NCBI GenBank assembly: GCA_030447665.1 | Contig: JAUJOJ010000010.1 | Location: 1-64,000 of the forward strand | Direction of reading: 5' to 3' | Source of the DNA: Allosphingosinicella sp. | Lineage (GTDB): Bacteria > Pseudomonadota > Alphaproteobacteria > Sphingomonadales > Sphingomonadaceae | Length of the DNA: 64,000 bases | Part shown: positions 25,719-34,704 of the stretch, one piece after another | Layout: each line of letters begins with the position of its first letter | Numbering within the stretch: position 1 is the first letter of the stretch | Made by a program: the position numbers and the translations under genes | Notes under the pieces: generated by a model | Told to the model about the DNA's origin: nothing | The model's input: the letters and a program-made list of their open reading frames with translations, nothing else | Databases searched by the model: none

Positions 25719-26474
25719 TCAGCGTGAGGAGCTGTCGGTGGGCGCAGACGGATCGGCGCTTCCGGTGACAAGGTCTTTCACCTTCTGCCCCATCTGCTTG
25801 AGCATGTGCGGCGCGATCAAGCCTTCGTCCGGATCCATCGTGCCGCCTCGCGGAGGATCGAACAGCAGCCGCTCGGCATAAGGGGCAGGTCTGCCCATCA
25901 TATAAGCCGACATCTGCTCGGCGTAGAAATGCCGTGCCTCCTCGACCGTGCGCGCGCCGGTGACGATTTCATGCATGATGTTGATGGTGATGAAGTTCGC
26001 CGCCTCGCTGTCGCAGCGCGCGCCGGCCTCGCCGGCCGTGCGGTCGAGCAGGCAGCTTCCGTCGTAGCGGGTCAGCTCGTTCATCATGTCCACCGGGACG
26101 GGATAGTCGATCCAGTTGGTGATGAAGTCGGTGTGGGTGGCGGGAAAATTGTGGACGATCTCGTCGCGGATGACCTCGGTGCGCTTCCAGGGGCCGTTCC
26201 GATACCAGATCAGCCGAACCGGCGTCCCCTCGTTGGGCGGCCCATATTGCTTCATCATCTGCCGCGCCATGCCGGAAGGCCCGGCCGGCCAGTCGGCAAG
26301 GAGTGCTTCGGCCTCTGCTTCGGTGAGCAGATATCGCTCACCCTTCTGATCGCGTTGCGTGTCGCCTGTCAGCTTCGATCCGATGCTGCTCGCCATTGCG
26401 GTGCCGATGTCCTTCATCCGCTGGGCGGTGGGGATATCTCCCGGTCCTTCTTGCCGCTCGTCCATCCTGTTCAA
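25719..26474 (-). CDS. Hypothetical protein, 251 aa
   Basis: I do not recognise the family. The protein is soluble in appearance, has no signal peptide, and contains the stretches YLLTEAEAEALLADWPAGPS, RLIWYRNGPWKRTEVIRDEI and EARHFYAEQMSAYMMGRPAP. It sits between the small membrane gene at 26,493 and the HExxH gene, with gaps under 20 bp, so the three are probably one operon. Confidence 0.6.
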   Translation of the reverse strand: MNRMDERQEGPGDIPTAQRMKDIGTAMASSIGSKLTGDTQRDQKGERYLLTEAEAEALLADWPAGPSGMARQMMKQYGPPNEGTPVRLIWYRNGPWKRTEVIRDEIVHNFPATHTDFITNWIDYPVPVDMMNELTRYDGSCLLDRTAGEAGARCDSEAANFITINIMHEIVTGARTVEEARHFYAEQMSAYMMGRPAPYAERLLFDPPRGGTMDPDEGLIAPHMLKQMGQKVKDLVTGSADPSAPTDSSSR

Positions 26475-26492
26475 CTCCCGACGGTTGCGAAA

Positions 26493-26729
26493 CTAGTCTT
26501 CTGAACGTCTTCTCGCGTCCGGCGGGTCCGTATCCGCTTGCTGCTCCGTCGTGGCTCCGTCATCCGCCGGAGTTTTGCCCGGGAATGCACCTCGACCGAC
26601 CAGATCGATGTGCGCGTAGCCGGAGCGCCTTTCCCGCCGCTTGCGCAATGCCGCAATTCGCCAGACGATCAGGACGGCCAGAACCATTGCCGAGGCGATA
26701 AGATAGGCGGCCAGCTCTCTATCGCTCAC
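26493..26729 (-). CDS. Small single-helix membrane protein
   Basis: A GTG at 26,729 gives a 78-residue protein starting VSDRELAAYLIASAMVLAVL, one membrane helix, then a basic RRERRSGYAHIDLVGR stretch and an acidic tail. The frame is open upstream to 26,831, but that extension is very arginine rich and I reject it. Function unknown. Confidence 0.5.
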   Translation of the reverse strand: MSDRELAAYLIASAMVLAVLIVWRIAALRKRRERRSGYAHIDLVGRGAFPGKTPADDGATTEQQADTDPPDARRRSED

Positions 26730-26902
26730 GGCGCACCTCTCCCCCGTTGTTTCTGATCCGAACGAGCGAAAACGTCCGAAGCTTCTCGATCTCCTCCGCC
26801 GCTTTGCACGCGGTGGACCAGCCGCCAGCATTCTCCTCGATTGTTTCCGGATCGACGAGACCGCGCGTTGGCTAAACGGCGCAACCGGTTCAGCAGGCTA
26901 TT

Positions 26903-27447
26903 TTACATTCGCCCTGGAAGCGCCCGGGCACGAGACATGTGCATCTGGATCATCGGGACAGCGCGCGCCGCCATCGTCTTGAGCGCCGGATTGTCACCAC
27001 GATCGGCATAGGTCCGGTGCATCATCAGGGCCTCTTCGTGCGCCATCATCTGCTCGCGCTTGTACATCATGTCGAAATTGTCTGCCGATGCGGCCCTCAG
27101 CCTCTGCAGCATCTCTGCATGCTTCGGCATCATCGGCATCGACGACATGTTCATGCCCGTGGACCGGCCATTGCCATCATCTCGTTCATCATCCGCGTGT
27201 GATCGTTCACCATCATCTGCGCGAATGAACGGACGGCCTGGTTACGCGACATCTGAAGCGCCATTCGGCTGGACTCTATTTCGAACATGTCGCTGCTGTG
27301 CGCCATTTCCATGTAGGCGGACGCGGTGGTCGGCATGGCCATGGACCCGGCCGTCATCCGGCCGCCCATTTCCATGTCATCCGCCATCATGGTCGAACAG
27401 CCACCTAAGAGCATCGCAGTGCTCGCTGCGATAAGAACGAATTTCAT
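26903..27447 (-). pseudogene. DUF4142 lipoprotein, frameshifted
   Basis: From ATG 27,447, preceded by GGAGAG, the protein starts MKFVLIAASTAMLLGGCSTM, a lipoprotein signal with lipobox LLGGC. It continues YMEMAHSSDMFEIESSRMAL and NQAVRSFAQMMVNDHTRMMN, the DUF4142 core, and then stops at 27,151. The missing half (MPKHAEMLQRLRAASADNFD, YKREQMMAHEEAL) is in the next frame down to 26,903. One lost base near 27,165 would join them. It is rich in Met, which can signal a copper-related periplasmic role, though this is an inference. Divergent from the AraC gene. Confidence 0.7.
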
Positions 27448-27701
27448 GATTTCTCTCCAAAAGATGCGGCCCTCTCGGCCGATAAGCGCCACACGAAACG
27501 AAGAGCGGCGGTCCGCGCGAAGAACAAGCTCACAAGCTGGAGGATGCACCGCACAGGTCTTAAATCGTGCGTAAGTGGTTCGGTTTTCGGTAAAGCTCGA
27601 TCAGAGCGTGAGTGTGCGTTCACGAGAGGCTGAATGCTCCCCCTTACGACAAGGAACATCGGGCGTGTGCGAGCGGTTCGGCGGCTGAAGCCGGAGATCG
27701 T

Positions 27702-28691
27702 ATGACCCATAACTCCCTCGATCGGTTGCTGGCGACCCTCGACGTTCAGGTGCACGCATTTGCGGCCCTCGAGATCGCGTCCGGTTCCCGCCTCCTGTTC
27801 GCTCCGATGAACGTGATCGTCGTCCACCACGTCTTGAACGGTCGTGGCTCACTCGAAGTGGGCGGCGCGCCGCCAGCGCAGATTGCGCAAGGTTCGATCG
27901 CCGTCATTCCCCCGGGGCGTCCTCAAGCACTTGTCGCCGGCGACGAAGCGCTGCGCGACGTGGTGGCGGAGGAGAATTGCTCAATGGTCGTAGATGCGCT
28001 CCTGCAGTTCGACGCCGCCGAAGGCCGGAGGGGGGACCTTCGGGTGATTTGCGCGACCGTGACGGCTTCTTACAGCGGCTCGTTCGGCCTGTTCGACTCG
28101 CTAACGGGTCCGATCCTCGACGATGTGACGGATCTTGCTCCGGTGCGGAGCGCATACGAGACTCTCGCGGCGGAGCGGAACGCACCCGACATCGGCACCC
28201 AGGCCTTGACCGCAGCTTTGATGAAGCAGTGCCTCATCCTGCTCATCCGCCGGCATCTCCATCGGGGAAGCGTTTCCTCGCCCTTCTTCGCCAGCCTTGC
28301 GGACACGCGCCTGGCGAGCGCAATCGCGTTGATCCTGGAGAAGCCGGGCGCTCCGCTGACTCTGGCCGACCTCGCGTCGGCCGCAGGAATGAGCCGAACG
28401 GCGTTCACCAAGGCGTTCGCCCATGCCTTCGGCCAGACGCCGATGGATTTCGTGCAGAAAACCAGGCTTCACAGAGCCGCTGAATTGCTCGCCTTCACTC
28501 AGCTGCCGGTGAAGGTCATCGCCGCCAGCGTGGGGTTCGCCAGCCGCAGCCACTTTTCGCACGCCTTCCGCACCGCCTACAACGCCGATCCGACGGCCTA
28601 TCGGAAGCGCCATAGCCGCAACGACATCGCGCTCCCGGCCAATTCCGGCCGGTCCTGGCTCGACAAGATGAGGAATAGCGACGCGGATTAG
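27702..28691 (+). CDS. AraC-family regulator with Cupin_6 domain (unit A)
   Basis: The 329-residue protein has an N-terminal cupin-like sensor (VLNGRGSLEVGG, QGSIAVIPPGRPQALV) and a C-terminal AraC HTH pair: LADLASAAGMSRTAFTKAFA and then PVKVIAASVGFASRSHFSHA followed by FRTAYNADPTAYRKRH. The ATG at 27,702 gives MTHNSLDRLL, a normal N-terminus. Its role is probably control of adjacent genes, either the (NNG)n peptide or the enzyme genes, but the ligand is unknown. Truncated relatives are at 53,401 and 55,668. Confidence 0.9.
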   Translation: MTHNSLDRLLATLDVQVHAFAALEIASGSRLLFAPMNVIVVHHVLNGRGSLEVGGAPPAQIAQGSIAVIPPGRPQALVAGDEALRDVVAEENCSMVVDALLQFDAAEGRRGDLRVICATVTASYSGSFGLFDSLTGPILDDVTDLAPVRSAYETLAAERNAPDIGTQALTAALMKQCLILLIRRHLHRGSVSSPFFASLADTRLASAIALILEKPGAPLTLADLASAAGMSRTAFTKAFAHAFGQTPMDFVQKTRLHRAAELLAFTQLPVKVIAASVGFASRSHFSHAFRTAYNADPTAYRKRHSRNDIALPANSGRSWLDKMRNSDAD

Positions 28692-28805
28692 CCGTGCGCC
28701 TGTTCGATGCGGCGCTGCAAGATCTGCTAAAGGTCTGGAAATCGGGTCCGGACGCCGCCGATTGCCCTTCATGGAGCCTCCGAAGGCACCGGAAAACAGG
28801 ATGAG

Positions 28806-28845
28806 GGCCGGAAGGCTACATCCGTGAGGACACAAACTTCCGGCC
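28806..28845. terminator. Inverted repeat between convergent AraC and (NNG)n genes
   Basis: Arms GGCCGGAAG and CTTCCGGCC with a 22-base loop. The arms are kept in the diverged copy C (about 54,307-54,345) while the loop changes, which supports a structural role such as bidirectional termination. No T run. Confidence 0.5.
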
Positions 28846-28853
28846 AGCCGGTC

Positions 28854-29087
28854 TCAGCAACAGCACTTAAAGCTATGCTTCTTGTCGTCACCGTCTTTGC
28901 CGTGCCGTCCCCTGCTGCGGCCGTTATTACCGTTGTTGCCGTTGTTACCGTTGTTGCCGTTGTTGCCGTTATTGCCGTTGTTGCCGTTATTGCCGTTATT
29001 GCCGTTATTGCCGTTGTTGCCGTTGTTGCCGTTATTGCCGCCACCGCCGGAAACAAAAGTCAGTTCGTCGAAACGTAGAGCGCGCAT
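28854..29087 (-). CDS. Microcin-like (NNG)n peptide with double-glycine leader, copy A
   Basis: The 77-residue peptide begins MRALRFDELTFVSGGGG, which matches the class II microcin leader pattern MRxLxxxELxxVSGG with cleavage after Gly-Gly. The body is thirteen NNG units, then a basic/acidic segment, then KKHSFKCCC with three terminal cysteines. GGAG lies about eight bases before the ATG. The leader would direct export through a C39-peptidase ABC transporter, but no such transporter is in this window. Two further copies exist. Function is not known; antimicrobial or adhesive roles are guesses from the leader and the repeat. Confidence 0.7.
   Translation of the reverse strand: MRALRFDELTFVSGGGGNNGNNGNNGNNGNNGNNGNNGNNGNNGNNGNNGNNGNNGRSRGRHGKDGDDKKHSFKCCC
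28920..29036. repeat. 9-bp tandem repeat coding for 13 NNG units
   Basis: Thirteen 9-bp units (GTTGTTGCC or GTTATTGCC on the plus strand, with some ACC variants) encode NNG on the minus strand. The codon-level variation AAC/AAT shows it is not a pure slippage product. Confidence 0.85.
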
Positions 29088-29718
29088 CGCCTATCTCCAT
29101 CTTAAGTTGCTGGAAGCCAACGTCGCTTACATCGCGGCGCTGAGCCTATACGTTTGGAGAGTGCGTATGCTCCTGCGCCTCCCCGCGACGCGTCTGTCCC
29201 AGATTGGGACGTTTCCCTCAGGTGCCACACCTTGGCGCGCTATCCGCTCTCGGAAGACGCTCGAAGTGAACGAAGGGCCGGGTCCGAGGGCGGACGAGAC
29301 CGCACCAAACTTGTCCTGGCACGCACCTATTTTCCACGGCGCTTGTGGTATTTGGAGCCTGCAGATGACACTCGACGTGGGCTTGCGGCCACACCACCAT
29401 AAGCCTGAACGGAGAATGCTCACGGACCCGAAAGCATCACGTTCCAGCTCAGCAGGATGGTTCTTGAGCTATGCTGATCAGTAGACTCCAATGCTCGATC
29501 CACTAGCGAGAGCCGGTTGCGACACGCGAGAAAGTTGGCATTGATGGGATTGTCCGCACCCAAAAGATCCGATTTGGCACCGGCACTATAAGAAATTAGG
29601 ATCACTGAGCGCCTGCTCGCATGTAAGCTTGCCGCATCGTCGGCTTGTACCACTCGGGCGTCGGCGACTGCGAGCCACGAGGTCGCCCCCAACCTTCACC
29701 GACGGCAGGGAGCGACGA
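29088..29718. other. Region between (NNG)n peptide and small-protein cluster
   Basis: About 630 bp. A minus-strand frame (29,127-29,423, 98 aa) is open but its relative in copy C is not conserved in length or codon pattern, so I do not call it. The upstream ends of both flanking genes are conserved in copies C and D, so promoters are probably here, but I could not define them. Confidence 0.4.
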
Positions 29719-29931
29719 ATGTCATATTACCGGCTTTATTTTATGAGCCGCGGAAGCGGCCACATCGAACGTTTTGAGGAGATCGAGGCTGCCGACGACG
29801 TAGCGGCCGTCCGCATTGCGCGAAAGCAGGCCGGCCAGCAGCCGCTGGAACTCTGGTGTCACAGTCGCAAGGTGACGAGGTTCGAAGCGACCTTGATCGC
29901 AGCTGGCGACCATCACCAGCCCGCAGAATAG
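29719..29931 (+). CDS. Small conserved protein, 70 aa (unit A)
   Basis: The product starts MSYYRLYFMSRGSGHIERFE and continues EIEAADDVAAVRIARKQAGQ with an aromatic/Cys patch LELWCHSRKV. It resembles small conserved sphingomonad proteins of unknown function in which a beta hairpin is followed by a helix. GGGAG precedes the ATG. Almost the same protein is encoded in copies C and D with mostly synonymous and a few conservative changes, which supports it as a real gene. Confidence 0.65.
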   Translation: MSYYRLYFMSRGSGHIERFEEIEAADDVAAVRIARKQAGQQPLELWCHSRKVTRFEATLIAAGDHHQPAE

Positions 29932-29982
29932 GACGTACGCGGCAATGAACCTAATACTCGGCGGAAGGGCTGGGAGCGCCGC

Positions 29983-30126
29983 ATGAGACAAGACATTGCA
30001 TTTGCGCTGATCGCCCTCCTGCTCGCCGGCATTTCCATCTCCTGGTGGGTGGCAGCGAGAAAGAAGCGGCGCAATCGCAGGTCTTCGCTCCGAGTGGACA
30101 TCCTCAAGAAGCACGGCGACGAATGA
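29983..30126 (+). CDS. 47-aa membrane peptide with basic LRVDILKK tail (unit A)
   Basis: One membrane helix (IAFALIALLLAGISISWWVA) is followed by RKKRRNRRSSLRVDILKKHG. Copy C encodes the same length with four substitutions and no frame break, which argues for coding. The tail LRVDILKK is shared with the next gene. Function unknown. Confidence 0.55.
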   Translation: MRQDIAFALIALLLAGISISWWVAARKKRRNRRSSLRVDILKKHGDE

Positions 30127-30159
30127 GCCGTATGTACAAGTCCAGTGAGGGAGTGCGCA

Positions 30160-30603
30160 ATGGGTGGTGACAGTCTAGACGCGCGGCTGGCGCCGTTTGC
30201 TGAGTTTTTGCTGATCCTGATCGTGATGATCATGGTGGCGGCAGCTGCCAGCTACGTGCTTATGAAGATTGCACAGCGCCGGAAGGAAAAGGCTCACAAC
30301 AAGCTATCCGCTTCCCGCCGGGGCGTGGACTCGGCCATCGACCTCTTGGCCAAGGGAAGTGAAACCGAAGGTTCTCCGGTGGAGCGCGGGCGCACCGAGC
30401 GGCGGAAGCCGCGGAATGGAAGCGGCTTCGAGCTTCTGAGGTTCTTGAAGCAAGTCGCTGCCTGGTTCGAGAGGCCAAAAAGGAGCCGTCGCGGCAAGCG
30501 GCGTAGTCGCAGGACCCGCAGCAGCTCCGACAATCTTCGGATCGACATTCTGAAAAAGCCAGGGACTGCGTTCGATTCGCAACAGGAGCCCCCTACGCCA
30601 TAG
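30160..30603 (+). CDS. Membrane protein with long basic tail (unit A)
   Basis: From ATG 30,160, preceded by GAGGGAG, the 147-residue protein has one membrane helix (FLLILIVMIMVAAAASYVLM), a long Arg/Lys-rich cytoplasmic part, and near its end SSSDNLRIDILKKPG, which echoes the tail of the preceding 47-aa peptide. A positive-inside layout places the tail in the cytoplasm. A decayed relative lies at 42,850-43,140, and the membrane half alone is found in the chimeric gene at 55,538. Confidence 0.55.
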   Translation: MGGDSLDARLAPFAEFLLILIVMIMVAAAASYVLMKIAQRRKEKAHNKLSASRRGVDSAIDLLAKGSETEGSPVERGRTERRKPRNGSGFELLRFLKQVAAWFERPKRSRRGKRRSRRTRSSSDNLRIDILKKPGTAFDSQQEPPTP

Positions 30604-30672
30604 CGGGCCACCTTCTCTTCCGATCACCAGGTGGCCCGAATCCTGGTCCGACTGGGAGTGGGGAGCATGGAG

Positions 30673-31586
30673 CTAACCGACCAGAGAACGCGAGGTGCGG
30701 TCCACCCGCAACTCGAATATGTCGGGCCGGGCATAATGGCCGACCGCATCGAAATCGAATTTTGCCCGCGGGATTTCGCTCATGTCGAGATCGGCGGCCA
30801 GCACGGCCTCGCGTCCGTAAACGGAGCTGACCAATTCCTCCCCGAGCGGGCCGATGATGCTGCTGCCGCCGCGAATGAGAACGGTTCCTGGGTCATTCCC
30901 CTGGAACGGCTCATAGTCGGACGGGCAATCGGCGCGGGTGAGATACTGGGCGGAGGAAAGCACGAAGCAGCGGCCTTCGACCGCGATGTGGCGCATGCTT
31001 GCGGCCCACATGTCGCGGTCGTCGACGGTAGGCGCGCAGTAGATCTCGATGCCCTGGGCGTACATGGCCGTCCTGAGGAGCGGCATGTAATTCTCCCAGC
31101 AGATCACCGCCCCGATCCGGCCGACCGGCGTCTCCAGGACGGGCAGCGTAGAGCCGTCGCCCATGCCCCAGATCAGCCGCTCCATGGCGGTCGGCATCAG
31201 CTTCCGGTGCTTGGCGAGCAGGGCACCATCGGCACCGAAGAACAGCGCCGTGCAATAAAGCGTGCCGCCGTCGCGCTCGATGACCCCGACGACCATGTGC
31301 ATCCGATGCTCGGCCGCGGCCTCGACATCGAAGCGGTTTCCGGACCGGGAACCGCAATGGCGCTTTCATAGTAACGGCGAAACCACTCCCGCCCCTCGGG
31401 CGAGCGCGAGCCGACCGCGCGCCGAAGTCGATGCCTTTGGGGTAGCCGCCGACAAACGCTTCAGGGAAGACCGCCAGGCGAGCGCCTTCGCTCGCCGCCT
31501 CGGCGGCAAAGCGGCGCAGCTTGTCCATCGTGGCGGGAGTGTCGAACAGGACCGGATCCGGCTTGAACGACGGCAACGCGGGTCAT
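30673..31586 (-). pseudogene. Nitrilase (unit A), frameshifted
   Basis: Almost the same gene as the intact nitrilase at 58,377-59,291. Against that copy it has lost a C near 31,320 (GCCTCGAC versus GCCTCCGAC) and another base near 31,415, and gained one near 31,558, so the reading frame breaks at about residue 85. The catalytic Lys and Cys regions downstream are intact. The start is ATG 31,586 (MTRVAVVQAG). Confidence 0.85.
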
Positions 31587-31596
31587 GAATGCTCCT

Positions 31597-32025
31597 TCAG
31601 CGGCTTTCGCGCCCGCCAGTGCGTTCGCCCAAGGATGCGATCCGATCCTCGTGCCGCAGAAGGAAGAGCGCGATCAGGCCGGCCAGCATCGGCCAGGCGG
31701 CGAAGAAGAGGATGTTCTTGAGCGGCTGCAGATAAGCGCTCCAGGACACCAAAGTGGTCACGCCGTGCATGAGCAGCACCGCCCCGTAGGTCCAGGTTCG
31801 CGCAACGCCCAGCAGGAACGCCACGACGAGCAGTGCTTGAGCGATGCCGATCATGGGAATCAGCGATTTCCCGATCCCGGACAGGCCGTAGAAGCTTTCG
31901 AACACCGCCGCGCCATGGCCGGGGTTGAGGATCTTGTCGAACGCCCAAACCATCATCACCAGTCCAAGGCTCAGCCTCAGGAGAAGAAGAGAAACTGCAA
32001 GGCGGCGTTCCAGATCGTTCGTCAT
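31597..32025 (-). CDS. DoxX-family membrane protein (unit A)
   Basis: A 142-residue protein with four membrane helices, beginning MTNDLERRLAVSLLLLRLSL and containing MMVWAFDKILNPGHGAAVFE and LVSWSAYLQPLKNILFFAAW. I chose the ATG at 32,025, five bases after GGAG; an ATG at 32,031 is also possible. This copy is intact while the D copy is frameshifted. DoxX-like proteins are linked to quinone or redox chemistry in membranes, but the role here is unknown. It sits between nitrilase and the LLM monooxygenase. Confidence 0.8.
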   Translation of the reverse strand: MTNDLERRLAVSLLLLRLSLGLVMMVWAFDKILNPGHGAAVFESFYGLSGIGKSLIPMIGIAQALLVVAFLLGVARTWTYGAVLLMHGVTTLVSWSAYLQPLKNILFFAAWPMLAGLIALFLLRHEDRIASLGERTGGRESR

Positions 32026-32163
32026 TCTCATCTCCTTTGGCCCCCGCTGCCCGATCAACCGCTCAGCTTCGAATAGGCTGCTCCTCCGCCTTCGCCTGCG
32101 GTCGCCCGGTCTCCTCCGCCTGACGGCGGCCCTTTGGCACTCCGGCCGCCTCGCCCGCTCGGC

Positions 32164-33215
32164 TTACTCGGCGGGCTCGAGCAGAGGGGCAGCCGTCGTC
32201 GCCGGCTGGATGACCTGGGCGGAGAAGCGCTCCATCTCCTCGGCCTGGGGGCTCATCTGGAGCAGGAGGAGGTCAAGGCCGGCATCCTCATATTGCTCGA
32301 TCTTCTCCCGGATCTGCTCGGGCGTGCCGATGAGCCGAGGGCGAAGACCGCGGTTCGTGACCGAATATTCCTGGATCTTGAGCTCGCGCTCGAGCTGCGT
32401 TCCGGACAGCCACTGCTCGAAATTGTCGAAGCCGGCGGGGGCTTGCCCTTCATGTCGGTGATGCGCGCCACCTCGGCCTCGGCCTCGCGCTCGCTGTCGC
32501 GGACGATCGCATAAGCGGCCATGCCGTAGGTCATCGGCGGCTTTCCGGCGCGGTCGCGGCGGGCGCGCATGTCGGCGATCTTGCCGCGAATGACATCCGC
32601 ACCGTCGCCATGCATCACATAGGCATCGCATTGCGCGGTGATCATCGCCTTGGCCGCCTCGGATTCGCCGCCGGCATAGACCACCGGCTTGCGCACCGGC
32701 TTGGGCTCGTTGATCGCCTCCTCGGTCCGGTAGAATTGCCCTTCGAAGCTGAAGCGCGGCTCGCTCCACAGGCCTTCGACCACCTTCAGCCATTCGGACG
32801 TCCGGGCGTAGCGGTCGTCATGCTGGTCGAACTGGAGGCCATATTGCGTTGCCTCGTCGGCCCACCAGGAGGAGACGACGTTCAGCGCCAGCCGGCCATT
32901 GCTGATCCGGTCGATGTTCGAAGCCTGCTTGGCGAACAAGGCGGGCTGGTGGAAGTTCGGCCGAACCGCCACCATCAGCTCGATCGACTTCGTCACCGCC
33001 GCCAGCGCCGCCGCCGTCGACCAGGCATCGAGCGCCGGCGCGTCGCGGCCCTTGGTATCGTTCATGTTGAGCTCGGCGATCAGCGTCAGATCATAGCCGA
33101 TCTCCTCCGACCGGCGCACCAGCCGCGACATATAGTCCCAGGTCGCCTGCATCCGCTCGTCTTCGACGTTGCGCAGCCAGCCGCCGAAGACGGGAGCCCA
33201 AAAGCCGTATCTCAT
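32164..33215 (-). pseudogene. LLM-class flavin-dependent monooxygenase (unit A), frameshifted
   Basis: The protein starts MRYGFWAPVFGGWLRNVEDE and has the bacterial luciferase-like TIM barrel with IDRISNGRLALNVVSSWW and PKPVRKPVVYAGGESEAAK, closest in feel to dimethylsulfone/alkanesulfonate monooxygenases (SfnG/SsuD type). After DMKGKPP the frame changes near 32,435 and the end (AGFDNFEQWLSGTQLERELK and on) is read one frame over. The same break is present in copy D, but in copy B this spot is in frame, so the ancestral gene was continuous. Restored length is about 350 residues. Confidence 0.82.
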
Positions 33216-33492
33216 TTGCAACTCTCTTCGTCAGCAGGTTTGCCGGCGTCCGATACGCCCACGGAAAGATTCTGTCCCGTTCGCAGGCTGGGAAAAGGCG
33301 GCCCGCGGAGAAGGAGCGGCCGTTTACGATTTAAATTCGGTCGGTTCAACCGCGACCAAGACAATGCATTTTCAATTCCCGCAATATGCTCGATCGAGCA
33401 GATCCTTCTAAGTTCCGCGCCCTGGAGAGATGAGATCGCGCGCAGGGCCCGTCACGCTCCCGGCAAAAGCATCACGCCCACGCCGCGCTGCT
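33216..33492. other. Intergenic region upstream of the LLM gene
   Basis: 277 bp between the nitroreductase end and the LLM start, both on the minus strand. It is AT richer than its neighbours around 33,330-33,420 and holds the palindrome listed next. It probably carries the promoter for the LLM-DoxX-nitrilase run. Confidence 0.45.
33384..33403. promoter_or_regulatory. Candidate operator palindrome (unit A)
   Basis: The core TGCTCGATCGAGCA (33,387-33,400) is a perfect 14-bp palindrome, extended to 20 bp with one mismatch. It lies about 170 bp upstream of the LLM start codon. In copy D the same site is a perfect 20-bp palindrome; in copy B it is degraded. Confidence 0.5.
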
Positions 33493-34082
33493 TCAGGCGA
33501 TCCTGTTCGCTTCGTCAAAGGGCAGGCGGGGGCCTCGCGGATAGTGGCCGGCCGGATCGGCATAGCCCAGCGTCAGGATGAAATTCGACCGGATGCTCGT
33601 GCCGGCGAAAAGGCTTCGTCGACCGCCGAATTGTCGAAGCCCGACATCGGCCCGACGCCGAAACCGAGCGCACGCGCCGCGATGATCAGATAGGCTCCCT
33701 GAAGCGAGGCGTTGCGGAAGGCGGTGTCCCTGATCACCTGCTCGTTGCCGACGAACCAGCTTCGCGCGTCCGCAGCGGGGTAGAGTTGGGGGAGCTTTTC
33801 ATGGAATTCGAGATCCATGCCGATGATTGCGCTGACCGGAGCGCTCAGGATCTTCTTCCTGTTCCCGGCCGATGCGCATCCGGCGAGTGTCGCCTTGGCT
33901 TCCTCGCTCATGCACCAGACGATGCGCGCGGGCATGCTATTGGCCGAAGTCGGACCCCATTTCATCAGGTCCCAGATCTCGCGAAGCTGCTCGATCGTGA
34001 CCTCGCGGTCGTGATAAGTGTTGGCGGTCCGCGCGCTGCGGAAAATCAGGTCGAGATCCTGCTCGGAAAGTCGGCTGGTCAT
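33493..34082 (-). pseudogene. RutE-like nitroreductase (unit A), frameshifted
   Basis: Same gene as the intact copy at 61,177-61,767, with four A at 33,608-33,611 where copy D has five. This one-base loss changes the last 40 residues. Everything upstream, including LMKWGPTSANSMPARIVW, matches. See copy D for function. Confidence 0.85.
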
Positions 34083-34384
34083 CGTGCCTCCTGCTGCGGC
34101 GGGCTTTACAGATGCTCGGCGTTGAACCGGTGCAATGCATGTGTGAAGCCGATTTCGCCACTCAGGCTGAACTCGTTCCCGTTCATGCTGAACCGGAACG
34201 AGTCTATTTCCCCCCCCTTTGATCGCCGTGCTTTCCAGGCCGTCAGGTGATTCCACCTGACTAAGAAGCACTCTAGCCGCGATGCGGACGTCGACGCCCA
34301 CGCCAAGCCTGTAGACCAACTGACCGCCATGCCGAGCCCCGGCGGTGAGCAGCCCGAACCCCGTCAGGCTGATGGCCATCGCAA

Positions 34385-34700
34385 TCAGATCCAGGCCTCA
34401 ACCGCAAGCCCATCGCTACGGATGATGAAGGCGGCGAGGTAGGTCACCCAGGCCATGCCCATAAGCGCCATGTGCCGCATCGCCACGGAACGGCGGTCTC
34501 CTCCAACGCGCCGAAGTCGATCTGGCCGGCAATCATGGTCGGCACGGCAGCGGCCAACCCGACACCAAGGCATAGCCAGCCGATCGGCCATGCCCCCGCA
34601 GGCAAGCAGCGTCCAGGCCATCGCAGGCCGTCCCGCAGACCACGGGCCGATCGGCAAATGCACCAGCATCGAGGTGCACAGGGTGCCGAACAGGCGCACG
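34385..34700 (-). pseudogene. DUF2231-like membrane protein, broken (E1)
   Basis: Pieces in different frames read SMLVHLPIGP, AAAVPTMIAGQIDFGALEET and HMALMGMAWVTYLAAFIIRS, in order, as in DUF2231 membrane proteins with a short first segment starting LVHLPIG. At least two frame breaks are needed. Confidence 0.5.
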
Positions 34701-34704
34701 CACT

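Noticed and set aside
28920-29036. CRISPR-like short repeats
   Set aside because: The 9-bp units are directly adjacent with no spacers and keep a reading frame, so they are a coding tandem repeat.
29127-29423. 98-aa minus-strand frame upstream of the (NNG)n gene
   Set aside because: The relative in copy C differs in length and its changes do not favour synonymous sites, so coding is not supported.
28882-29484. Plus-strand frame with many LLP repeats
   Set aside because: It is the complement of the NNG codon repeat; the minus-strand frame has the leader, ribosome site and conserved ends, while this one does not stay open in the same way in copy C.
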